Source: Gonium pectorale
Lineage: Eukaryota; Chlorophyta; Chlorophyceae; Chlamydomonadales; Volvocaceae
DNA: 64,000 nucleotides
Assembly: GCA_001584585.1 (NCBI GenBank)
Contig: LSYV01000003.1
Span: 2,362,105 to 2,426,104 of the forward strand
Reading direction: 5' to 3'
Part shown: in pieces, positions 55,001 through 64,000 of the stretch
Position numbering within the stretch: the first letter of the stretch is position 1
How the letters are laid out: the number at the start of each line of letters is the position of its first letter
The notes under the pieces: model-generated
The model's input: the letters and a program-made list of their open reading frames with translations, nothing else
Databases searched by the model: none
What the model was told of the DNA's origin: nothing
Program-made: the position numbers and the translations under genes

Positions 55001-58000
55001 TTGAAAGCCCGGAGGGGTCAGGAGGGTGCTGCACGTGAAGGCCGTGCCTTTACGGGCACGGCCGCGAGCCGCACGCCACGATATAACATAGAAACAGCTA
55101 GAAGGAGCTGGCCCGACAGCCCGGGGCACTTGCATGCCGCAGGTGCTCACCTCGGGGAACTCCTTCTTCAGGACGGCGGCCACGTCCTTGACCGCCAGCG
55201 CGTGCGGCCCGTGGCCCCGTGACCCATGGGTCGCCCTCAGCAGCGTCAGGGCGACCAACCGCCGCGCGCGGTGCAGGAAGCTGCCGGGCACGCCGCCGCC
55301 GCCCTCCAAGGCCGTGTCCAGTGAAACCTCCAGACGGCTGTAATAGTCGGCTGGCTGGCCGGGCGGGGCAACAGGGTACTGAGAGCCGGCGACGCGGCCG
55401 CTGACGCGGGTGCGGCCCGCTGCTGCCGCTGCCGCAGCAGTGGCAGCAGCAGCCGCAGCAGCGGCGACGGCGCCACCGGCGGAACCGTTGTGCGGGACGA
55501 CGCTGTTGAGGGCCCTGGTGGCGCTCTGGCGGGATGCCTGACCCATTGCGGCAGCCACGGCCGAGACGGCCGCACTGGAGGCGTGGCGGTAGTCTTCCGC
55601 GGCGTTGGCAGCAGCTCCCGGAGCCCTGCATGTGGACGGGAGACTGCACTCGGGTCGCCATGAATTCGAAGCACGCTGCCACGGCACTCAGGCAGAACTC
55701 AGTCGTACATGCATGCATGCCCGCGAGCACGCCAACACTTTAGTAAGACCTCGATCGCAAGCTAATCTACGTCGTGAACACGTCCTTAGGTCAGCGCCCA
55801 ACGCCGCGTCGATGCCGCACGGCGGGCGCAACAGCGTCCAAAGCTGACACAGACCAGCACGTACTGTGGCCCGGTTACCGTCAGTCGATACCAAAATAAA
55901 CTCCATCGCCATGCACCCATCCGCCCTCCTCTGCGCTAACCGCACCTCAGCCTGAGCCCCTGGTAGCTCTTGCCCCGCAGCAGCACGATGACGCTGGCCG
56001 CCACCTCCTCGGGCGCCTCCCGAGCCAGGCTCCGCAGCGACTCGTCCACCAGCAGAATGGAGTAGTTGGGGCTCGGCTTGCCCGCCTGCGGGGAGGACAG
56101 CCGCGCCCGCCGGTCAATCAAGGACCACTCTGTTGGCGGCAAGCGTCATGGCATGGCAGAGGATCTTGCTAAAAACTGACGTGACGACCAGCGCACTGCC
56201 GCCACCAGCCCTGCCCCTACGGAAGGCATTCGGACGGGCCCTGCCCAGCAACACCGGCGCATCCACCCCTGGCCCGCGGCACGCCAGTGGCACCGGACCC
56301 TCAATGCCCCCCGGACCTTCCAAGCCGTTGCGCGAAGCGTACCTGGAAGATGGTTGGCTCCTCGTCAAACAACGCCCGCATCTGGCCCTGCGCGATGGCA
56401 TGCGGGCGAGAGGCAGGGGCGGGGACGTGTGGTCGCATGCCGAACCGGTCGCATGCACGTGTGTACGCTGTCGGGATAGCCAGGAGGGCCAGGAGCTGCC
56501 CAACACACATTGGCCCTTGGCCCGCCCGCTTCCCACTCGGCCCGGCCCCTCACCTTGGGCGGCTTGAGCCCCAGGTCCTGCAGCAGTATGCCCGCAGGGC
56601 TGGAGCGCAGCGTGAAGGGCGGGTCGTTGGGGGCGCCCTGGTAGGGGGATGCGCCCAGGGACGCGGCAGCCACCAGCGCCAGCGCGCGCTTGGCCAGCGC
56701 CTCAGGCCGGCTTTCCGGGATAGCGGCGCGAAGCGCGGCCTGGAAAAAGGCATGGTAGGGAGATCGAATGTGTGGTCAAGGAAGGCAGGCATGACGGCCA
56801 GGATCGGTGGAGACACGTGCGGACATAGGACTCCGTTAGTAACCAAGTGGCACGCACATCCAGCGCGACCGCAAAGCAACGTTATTGCATGACCACCAAT
56901 GGTCAGCACGTCTGCGTCAGTTCACCAAACCCGCACGGCGCACCTTGACACGTGGAGAGATGGCCGTCGGAGCCGCAGGTGCCGCCGTTGCGGCAGGCGC
57001 TGCAGCAACGGCCCCAGCGACTGGCCCAGGCGACGCAGTCCGGGGCACAATCGGCTGAGCCGGCTGCACCGGCCTCACAGCAATCAGGTCTCCCAAGCGC
57101 CCCGACGCGGCATCCTGCAACCGCGTTCCAGCACAACATCTTTGGATCCTGGCGTTCCGTACGGCAGTCCGGATGGGTAGGGAGGGCTCGCAGCGCAGCT
57201 TGGCTCCGGGAAGGCGGTGCGCAGCTGTTGAGCTGTACGTTAGTAGGTGGGAACAGCAGCTCGTATCAAAGCGGCTCAACGCTGGCGAAGGAAACCCACG
57301 TGCAGCCCCAATTCCCACCCCAACCCATACCTGGAGCAGGCGATCCACCTCAAGCCTCGCTAGCTTGGGCCCCATGATGCCCGGCAGGGCCGCCACCACG
57401 ATGTAGCCGCCTGGCTGGCCGGCGCCGCCCTGATACCGACCCGCGGGTCGCTCCGTCAGCACGCCGCCCAGCGAGAAGGAGGTGCCGCGCTCCGCCACCA
57501 GCCGCTGCCGCGCGGAACTAGCGGCCTGCCCCAAAATGCAACGTAGTATTTCGGGGCGAAGTCAGGACTGGCTCGCGCATTGCAAGACGAGTCCCAGAGG
57601 CCCGCTGGCAGGCAAGCCAGTGGAACGAAGCCCACGATAAGCGGCTCGTAACGGACACCCGTTGCTTGCACGAGCCTCGTCGGAGAGCCGCGCCCTCCCC
57701 CCACATTCTCCAGCGACGTGCAAGTGCGTCAGTACCTCGTCCTCTCTTTCGTACGCCAGCCTTCTCCCCACCTTCCCCGCCTGAGCCGGGAGATGTGGAA
57801 CCAAGATCCCTCTCGCCAGAATCGATTAGCCGTCTTTATCTCCCTACCAACCTGGATGACTGCCTGCCCTAGAATCGCCATAGTGAGGCTGTGCCGTTGC
57901 GCGGGGCTGCCGCCGTCGGCCTCCACCAGCGCCGCCGCCGCCGCCCGCCGCACCGTGCTGACGTCGTCCGTGCCGCTGTAAGCGGCTGCCACCGCGCGCC

Positions 58001-60231
58001 GCAGAGCCGACTTGCGCAGCGCCTCCGCATCCAGCCGCACCACCCACTGGTTCCTGCGCACACGACAGGGGGAAGACGAGGGCTATCGGTCGGTACCAAG
58101 ACCGCTCCACACCATCCTCAGCTTACCCTCAAGCCAAGCCACGCAGAGGTGACATGAGAGCCGCGTTCGTCCAACCCTCCAACAGCCCTGGTCCCATTGC
58201 CCTGGTCCCATTGCAGCCGCCGTCCGTCCTAGCACGACCTCCCTGAGTCGCTCGGTCCCCGCGCCCGCAGCCCAGGCCCGCACCAGCTGTCGTTGTGCAC
58301 CAGGGACAGCACGCCAGGCGCCACCGCTGCGCTGGCTTCGACCAGGTCCTTGAGCTTGGGCAGCCGAAGGGAGGGATCTCGCCAGGCGGGGCCCAGGACC
58401 GGGTGCCGGGACATGCGGATACCAAGCTGGCGGGCAAGGGCGGGCGCGTGGTAGTGGTGAGCAGGTGTGGTAGAAGGCAGCGTAGCTCAATTGGCAGGGT
58501 GGGCAATGATGGAGAAACGGAAGCAAGCAAGGGCGGCATGGGCCTTCAATCCGATAGGACCGTCCCCCCCTCCCACACACACGCGCGCCAACATGAGGGC
58601 TGACCCTTTTCACTGTAACAGCAGACGCCACAACGGCAGCCACTTCCCTACGCAGAGCCGGTACACATGCGGGCCAGCGGGCACAGTGAGCTTCATAGCA
58701 GCTCTGGCACTCTGGGCACTCAGGCGTCCAGCATGCATGCTGGCCTAACCCAAGTTCGTTGTTAGGTCCAGCCGGATGCGTATGTCCCCTGGGTCCCGCC
58801 CGTGCTGCGCCTCACCTCTGCAAAGGTCAGCGACAAAGAGGGCTTCTCCCACAGCACCTCTACAAGGCCCCGCCGGATGACGGACAGCGAGTCCGAGCCA
58901 GGGAACACCACAGCCGCCGCCGCAGTGAGGTCACTCGCTGCGGCCGCTGAAACCTGCGTCTGGCGCTGCGGCCCTGTCGCCGGCCCCAGGGCGGGACCTG
59001 GCACGGGCCCGCCCTCGGCCGCTGTGGCGGTGCTGCCGGTAAGGACCTCCTTACCCTGTGGCGTGAGCAGCTGCTGCCGCAGGGAGACCTCCTCCCGCAC
59101 GCTTAAGGGAATGGCCTCCCCCTCTGCCAGCCAGGCATCGCCACTGGGGGCCGCGGACCAACCAGTAGCATCGCCGCCGCCTTCGTCGTCAGCCCAGCTA
59201 CCGCCCTGCGGTGCGGCAGCAGCAGCGCCCTCGTGCGCAACCTCTGACGCGCTGGCTCCGTTCGGCGAATCAGCAGCTGCATACGACAGGTCATGAGCAT
59301 ACGAAGCGCCGTCGCCGCTCTCCACACCGGCATCAGGCGCTCCCTCCTCAGGGCCGCGGCTCGCCACCTCCGTGGCATCAGCAGCGAAGTCATGCGCCGC
59401 TTCGCCCTCGTCGTCTCCACCCAGCAGGTCCGAAACCTGTGCGCCGCCATCGCCAGGAGGCTCAGCCAGCTCGATGACATCTGCATCTGTATCCAGATCC
59501 TGCTCCACCCCCTCCTCCTCGTGGAACGGTAGCGGGACTGAAGCCGGCCCGGATTCGTCGGCCTCAGTCTGCCCGAGCTCGCCTGGAAGTGAGGAGGTCA
59601 GCGCTGGCGCCGCAGCCGGCGCGCTGGCCGGGTCTGAGGGCTCCGCTAACGCCGGCGGGAATGATGAAGGCCCAGCCGGGGTATCTGACTTTGGAAACAT
59701 GTCGCAGGTGGTTGTGCCAGCGTGATGAGCAGAGTCAGCTAGGGAGACAAAGGCCTGGTCGTCGGAGACGCTGAAGCCGCATTCCCGGCCCTCAGTCGCG
59801 AGCCAGTGCGGAAGGCTGGTGTAGGGCAGCGGCCGATCCGGCCACACTGTCTGCTGCTGCCATGCGGAGGCAAGGCTGGCATCTGCACGGGGTGGGGGGA
59901 GTTATGAAGATGACGGGGAAGTGGTACTAAAGCCACGGGGGCGAGAGCAATAATGGGCGGTGAGGCGGGGCATGACCATTTCAAATGCAGACCCGATGAG
60001 GCACATGCAAAGTAATAGTCGCCAGGCTAACGCGCGCGGGGACCATGATTGCGGGGCCTTGAACGATACGCAAAAGGGCGCCATCATGCCGCCACGCTCA
60101 CCGGCTTCTTCCAGGTGCACACGATCGGCCGAGCTTGAGCAGATCAGGTTGAGCAGTTCATGCGATATCCACTCTCCTGTCGAATGACCAGGAGTCTCCG
60201 CGTGGACAGCGTTTTCGATCTCTGCTTCCAT
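52001..60231 (-). CDS. Egalitarian/EXD1-like protein with LOTUS-like winged helices, ~1392 aa
   Basis: Sixteen exons join in phase: 60231-60102, 59882-58816, 58426-58284, 58053-57852, 57525-57331, 57114-56944, 56739-56554, 56387-56343, 56085-55946, 55625-55151, 54830-54768, 54270-53815, 53684-53454, 53270-53088, 52838-52771 and 52424-52001 (stop TGA). Residues ~44-370 are acidic and probably disordered. A LOTUS/OST-HTH-like winged helix spans ~380-460 (LVEVLWEKPSLSLTFAE, LPKLKDLVEA, LSLVHNDSWNQWVVRLD). Two more winged-helix-like blocks lie at ~680-745 and ~885-975 (LPKLFQVGKMGSSKFTDWSI). A DEDD-type 3'-5' exonuclease-like domain covers ~1050-1300: AVYIVDAAA, VAKVVHGCEQ, LLDSRLVSEML, WLTRPLTSGQL. 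The motif I normally expect as DxE appears as GLAAKSV, so catalysis is doubtful. The C-terminus is Gln/Pro-rich. EXD1 and Egalitarian relatives act in small-RNA biogenesis or mRNA transport. The domain calls are my reading of weak similarity. Confidence 0.68.
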
Positions 60232-61028
60232 TGCTTCTTGCTTTGTGTCGGATCTTCAATCAATGCTTCATAATAGAATATGAATTCAGACTCTTTCTCA
60301 ACGAGCAGTCGTCTTACGGTTTCGGCAGAATTCCAAACCTGACTGTCGGGCTATCCACTGCCTGGCATGATGCTGGTAGGCGAGTACAGTTCCTAACTGG
60401 ATTTTGAACCGCGATGATTGATGAAGGCGGCTATGTAGTCGTACCATACCCGTGCCGTCGGGGCATCCTGGCATCAGAGCAACGACAGGGCGAAGCAGTC
60501 AAGAAAAACAGCATATGCACGCGTTCGAGTCAGAAGCGACCAGATTGCACACTCGCGTTCTTTGCGGGCGAAGGCATGCATGCGGGCTGAGGAGCCCGGG
60601 GGAGGCGGTGGCTAAGAGCAAGTATGGAGAATGCGCTTCGCATGCCAGGCTTTCGACGGCCTTCTCGAGGCATTGAAGAGTGGCTGCTCTGTGCCCAATT
60701 GGTTGTCCGGTTTCCGTCGGCTCACTGAAACTAACCGTACCCCAAGCTGCTCCGCGTTCAGCCTGACGTTGGCAACCCGTTGCCTCGCACGGTACGGAGG
60801 AGGGCACGAAGGACGGCGCTCCGGATCGCTTGTATTGTGCGCTCGAGCCGCAGCACGCGCGCACCATGGCACGGCACTCCTGGGTTGTATTTGTAAAGGG
60901 CGTTGACGGGCCAGTGTGCGAGCGTAGCTGTGGACAAACGTGTTCCTCGATTGGGAATCAGGGGACTCGGTGCTGGCATATGGATGCAGGGTAGCATTAT
61001 TTCATCTCGTACCTTCACCGCTGGCCCG

Positions 61029-61158
61029 AACCGGGAGGGCCGGTCTGCTCGTATATCTCGCCCGCCACGCCCTGTACTCAGCGCCTTGCTGGAAACATCA
61101 CACCCCCGGGGTTGTATGTCCGTAGAGGTTGCCTTTCCCGTTTCTGGTTCTCTTTTTT
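61029..61158 (+). repeat. Dispersed repeat, 3' portion
   Basis: Matches 4466-4596, from ACCGGGAGGG through CTGGAAACATCACA to the terminal TTCTGGTTCTCTTTTTT. It lacks the 5' half present at 4354 (the ATGGTAACC...CTTATAG part). Confidence 0.75.
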
Positions 61159-61221
61159 GCTCGTTTCCTTCTCCCCGCTATGCCTTGTGCCCAGGTAACC
61201 TACAAGAAAAGTTGGTGCTTT

Positions 61222-61256
61222 GTTGTCCGTAGGGGTAGGCTCCCTGTCCCTCTTTG
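61222..61256 (+). repeat. Short fragment of the dispersed repeat
   Basis: TTGTCCGTAGGGGTAGGCTC and the following CCTGTCCCTCTTT resemble the GTCCGTAGAGGCTGCCTTCC...CTCTTTTT end of the repeat, with changes. Confidence 0.45.
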
Positions 61257-61925
61257 CATCTGGTGGAGTTGGGAAATACAGAAGGCATCTTGTGGCACAA
61301 TGGCGGGGAGAGCGCAGGGTGAAGACCTGTTGTAGCATGGCGTAAGCCAGGCTCAGCGCATGCCTTGCATGCCTGACTCGACTGAGTAACGCTAGAAGAC
61401 GGACAGTCCTGAAAGAAGACAGAACGTCTAGAGACACTGGTATCCATGTCGACCGGTGTATACACACCGGTATCCATGTCGACCGGTGTCGAAACTGATG
61501 CCCAAATGGATTGGACCGTTCCCAGTTGAGGTCCGCTCGTCCGGATGTCGCTTCGGTCCCCTTGGCAACGGGTATGTATACTCGGGGGCGAGTTAGGCTG
61601 ATAACAGTCCCTGACCGGCTGTGTGTCTACGACTTCCCTAACTTGACGGGTCGTAACCGTCCTGTAGCAGTCACTCAAGTTCTTTTCTCTGCTACATCAA
61701 GACCCTTTCAGGACGCATGCTTGGGTTCATGCCGGTGAACTGGTGGCAACGGCGACGACAGCGCTCAACAGACCGCACCCAGATCACAGACATTTTACCA
61801 TGTTACTTATCCGCTGGCCTGGAAAGCTGGAATAGGAGGGCCCGCCTGCACATTTCCTTCCTCCACCTTGCCTTGTACCCAGGCGCCCTACTGGATTGGT
61901 TGCACCTTTGCGTGAACATGTCCAT

Positions 61926-62035
61926 GAAAAAAAAAGAGCCAGAAACGGGGAAGGTAGCCTCTACGGACATATATACCCGAGGGTGTGATGTTTCCAGGCG
62001 CCGAGTACAGGGCATGGCGGGCGAGGTATACGAGC
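61926..62035 (-). repeat. Dispersed repeat, 3' portion, inverted
   Basis: Reverse complement of the repeat from its terminal A/T run to the CTCGTATACCTCGCC segment. It begins with a nine-A run on the plus strand. Confidence 0.75.
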
Positions 62036-62543
62036 ACGTCACGCCATAACGTGTAATATGCAGAACGCGTGCTGTGCGGCATGCCTATCGAGCATGCCCC
62101 TGTTTTTGTGGTGCGAGTTGTTGTTGTGCGGACTGACTCATGTCATGGCATTCCCGGACATGAGGATGAACCGATCGGCGCACCTGGTAGCCGCAGGTAG
62201 CGCGTGTTTTGTGTGTATTTGGACTTAGCACTGGCTTCCCGATGTACGGTTAGCGGTTTCGGAAGCGGATAAGGATTGCAGGCAAGGGACTTATTTGTAC
62301 GGCACTTGCCGGGGGCCAAGCGCCGTGGCCAAGCGCCACCAGGCGTCTTGGTGCGCTTACGCTGACGTTCGTCACGAGCGGTGCCTTTTGGACTTGCCAC
62401 TGGCATTACAGCTTGCCTGCCGAAAGACCAATTGTAAGTTAAGAGTTCGAGTCTGTCGCGTCTCTGACCCTGCGTGCCCTGACGGCACACGTCGCTCCAC
62501 CAGCTCTCGCTGTGTGAGAGTAGCCATCGCGTTATCACCCATG

Positions 62544-62749
62544 GAAAAAAAGAGAACCAGAAACGGGGAAGGCAGCCTCTACGGACATACACCCGAGGGT
62601 GTGATGTTTCCAGCAGGGTGCCGAGTACAGGGCATGGCGGGCGAGGTATACGAATAGTTACCTGACTATAAGTAGAGGGTCCGGCAAGCGGTCGACGAAG
62701 GGGCCAGTCCATCGGCGGCCAGCGGTTACCATTCGCGGGTCGCCCAGCC
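62544..62749 (-). repeat. Dispersed repeat, near-full copy, inverted
   Basis: Reverse complement of 4354-4596, including the distal ATGGTAACCGCTGGCCGCCG and CTACTTATAG landmarks. It lacks about 30 bases (the CTGGTGACACACCGGGAGGG segment and adjoining bases). The central ACACCCGAGGGTGT is a perfect palindrome. Confidence 0.8.
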
Positions 62750-62807
62750 CGCACCCCCGAACCGCCCACACTATAGATCTTAGATAGAGCACGCACGCAT
62801 CCCGCCA

Positions 62808-62868
62808 TGACAAGCAGACGGGCCCTCCCGGTGTGTCCGTGGAGGTGGCTTCTCTGTTTCTGCTTTCT
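62808..62868. repeat. Rearranged repeat fragment
   Basis: Begins with AGCAGACGGGCCCTCCCGGT, the reverse complement of the segment missing from the copy at 62544-62749. It is followed, in the other orientation, by a GTCCGTGGAGGTGGCTTCTC block like the repeat's 3' end. Confidence 0.55.
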
Positions 62869-63325
62869 GTTCATCAAGGTCACGCCACCCTCCCTGTATA
62901 AACACACCGGCACTCGCAAACACAAGCCCGACACGTGCGATACACATGCCACTTCTTGGTTGGAAGCATGTCTGTTGAAGACCTCATGCCTCGTCACCGA
63001 CGGTTACCCAAACGGATCATGAACCATTCGCTGCATGCAACGCAAGCGGGCCGCTCAGACATGTATTACGTTAGAAGTGACAACTTGGACAGGTAGTTTC
63101 GTCGTGTAGTCCTGGTACGCGCACGGAGGTGGTCCTAGAGGTCGTCCGTAATGGCGTGACTGTCGCGATCTCCCAGAGGGCGGCGGCAGCGGCAGCCTCT
63201 GCACGATGGGTATTGGAAGCCATCGAGAGGACACGGCATCAGTTAAGGAGAATTTGACAGTAAATGGATGTCTACGAGTTTCGAAACACCTTTGACCTGT
63301 ACGACAGCTTCCCCTGTGAAGAGTG

Positions 63326-63352
63326 TGTTACGTCATGCGAATGTGCGTGCTT
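63326..63352 (+). repeat. 27-base segment shared with an intron at 17331-17357
   Basis: GTGTGTTACGTCATGCGAAT and the next seven bases occur identically at about 17331-17357, in an intron of the SMCHD1-like gene. A match of this length 46 kb away points to a second dispersed repeat family; its other end is lost in the gap. Confidence 0.6.
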
Positions 63353-63377
63353 GTGGACAGGCTGCAAACAGACTAGG

Positions 63378-63900
63378 NNNNNNNNNNNNNNNNNNNNNNN
63401 NNNNNNNNNNNNNNNNNNNNNNNNNNNNNNNNNNNNNNNNNNNNNNNNNNNNNNNNNNNNNNNNNNNNNNNNNNNNNNNNNNNNNNNNNNNNNNNNNNNN
63501 NNNNNNNNNNNNNNNNNNNNNNNNNNNNNNNNNNNNNNNNNNNNNNNNNNNNNNNNNNNNNNNNNNNNNNNNNNNNNNNNNNNNNNNNNNNNNNNNNNNN
63601 NNNNNNNNNNNNNNNNNNNNNNNNNNNNNNNNNNNNNNNNNNNNNNNNNNNNNNNNNNNNNNNNNNNNNNNNNNNNNNNNNNNNNNNNNNNNNNNNNNNN
63701 NNNNNNNNNNNNNNNNNNNNNNNNNNNNNNNNNNNNNNNNNNNNNNNNNNNNNNNNNNNNNNNNNNNNNNNNNNNNNNNNNNNNNNNNNNNNNNNNNNNN
63801 NNNNNNNNNNNNNNNNNNNNNNNNNNNNNNNNNNNNNNNNNNNNNNNNNNNNNNNNNNNNNNNNNNNNNNNNNNNNNNNNNNNNNNNNNNNNNNNNNNNN
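63378..63900. other. Assembly gap (523 N)
   Basis: A run of N. Open frames crossing it are meaningless. The gap borders the repeat-rich region, so unresolved repeats are the likely cause. The 100 bases after it (63901-64000) contain a small repeated GTGCAGGAGCC motif and nothing else that I recognise. Confidence 1.
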
Positions 63901-64000
63901 TGCCCTCCAGACAGCAGAACCGGTAGTGCAGGAGCCGCGTTGTGCAGGAGCCACCTGTGAAGAGGTAGTGCTTGCCACCATCCGCCCTCTGTATGAGCGC

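Larger units (their letters stand above)
60232..63377. other. Gene-poor, repeat-rich region
   Basis: No gene with motif support was found. The 5' flank and promoter of the Egalitarian-like gene start at 60232. From 61.0 to 62.9 kb the sequence is a patchwork of dispersed-repeat pieces in both orientations. Confidence 0.6.

Noticed and set aside
63264..63960. Open frames running through the gap
   Set aside because: They consist mainly of undetermined residues across 523 N.

Overview
This window looks like nuclear DNA of a chlorophycean green alga, most likely of the Chlamydomonas/Volvox group (Chlamydomonadales). It is GC-rich, and its genes are cut into many short exons with consensus GT-AG introns. 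The introns carry CA/GT runs and minisatellites, and the algal poly(A) signal TGTAA appears in places. The conserved sequence blocks belong to eukaryotic families. No tRNA, rRNA, CRISPR array or bacterial operon was seen. I built exon models by hand, using GT-AG sites and reading phase; in six of the seven models every junction keeps one frame from ATG to stop.

Layout. (1) 34-1769, minus: 3' part of a gene with a FISHAW/DIFAVNQH domain, cut by the window edge. (2) 5068-28239, plus: a 49-exon gene for a ~3441-residue SMCHD1/GMI1-like protein, with a GHKL ATPase at the N-terminus and a coiled-coil plus SMC-type hinge at the C-terminus. Six consecutive exons in it are tandemly duplicated. (3) 29558-33742, plus: SET-domain histone methyltransferase (~910 aa) of the SUV39/SUVH type. 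(4) 35626-39202, minus: fold-III PLP decarboxylase resembling LysA (~609 aa). (5) 39375-45172, plus: IBR3/ACAD10-11-like aminoglycoside-phosphotransferase plus acyl-CoA dehydrogenase fusion (~896 aa) ending in SKL, with a metallothionein-like cysteine cluster between the domains. (6) 47423-49488, minus: a mostly disordered protein I do not recognise (~546 aa). (7) 52001-60231, minus: a 16-exon gene for a ~1392-residue Egalitarian/EXD1-like protein with LOTUS-like winged helices before a 3'-5' exonuclease-like domain that appears to lack its first catalytic acidic pair. (8) 60.2-64 kb: gene-poor DNA with several copies of a dispersed repeat and a 523-base gap.

How the genes relate. Genes 2 and 3 are adjacent on the same strand, and both families act in chromatin silencing in other eukaryotes (SMCHD1/GMI1/DMS3-type hinge-ATPases; H3K9-type SET enzymes). 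Gene 7 belongs to a family tied to small-RNA or mRNA handling (EXD1, Egalitarian, LOTUS proteins). A shared silencing role is an inference from family membership and proximity only. Genes 4 and 5 are divergent, only 172 bp apart, and probably share a promoter; both are metabolic. The most unusual items are the exon-by-exon duplication in gene 2, the metallothionein-like insert in gene 5, and the winged-helix/degenerate-nuclease architecture of gene 7.
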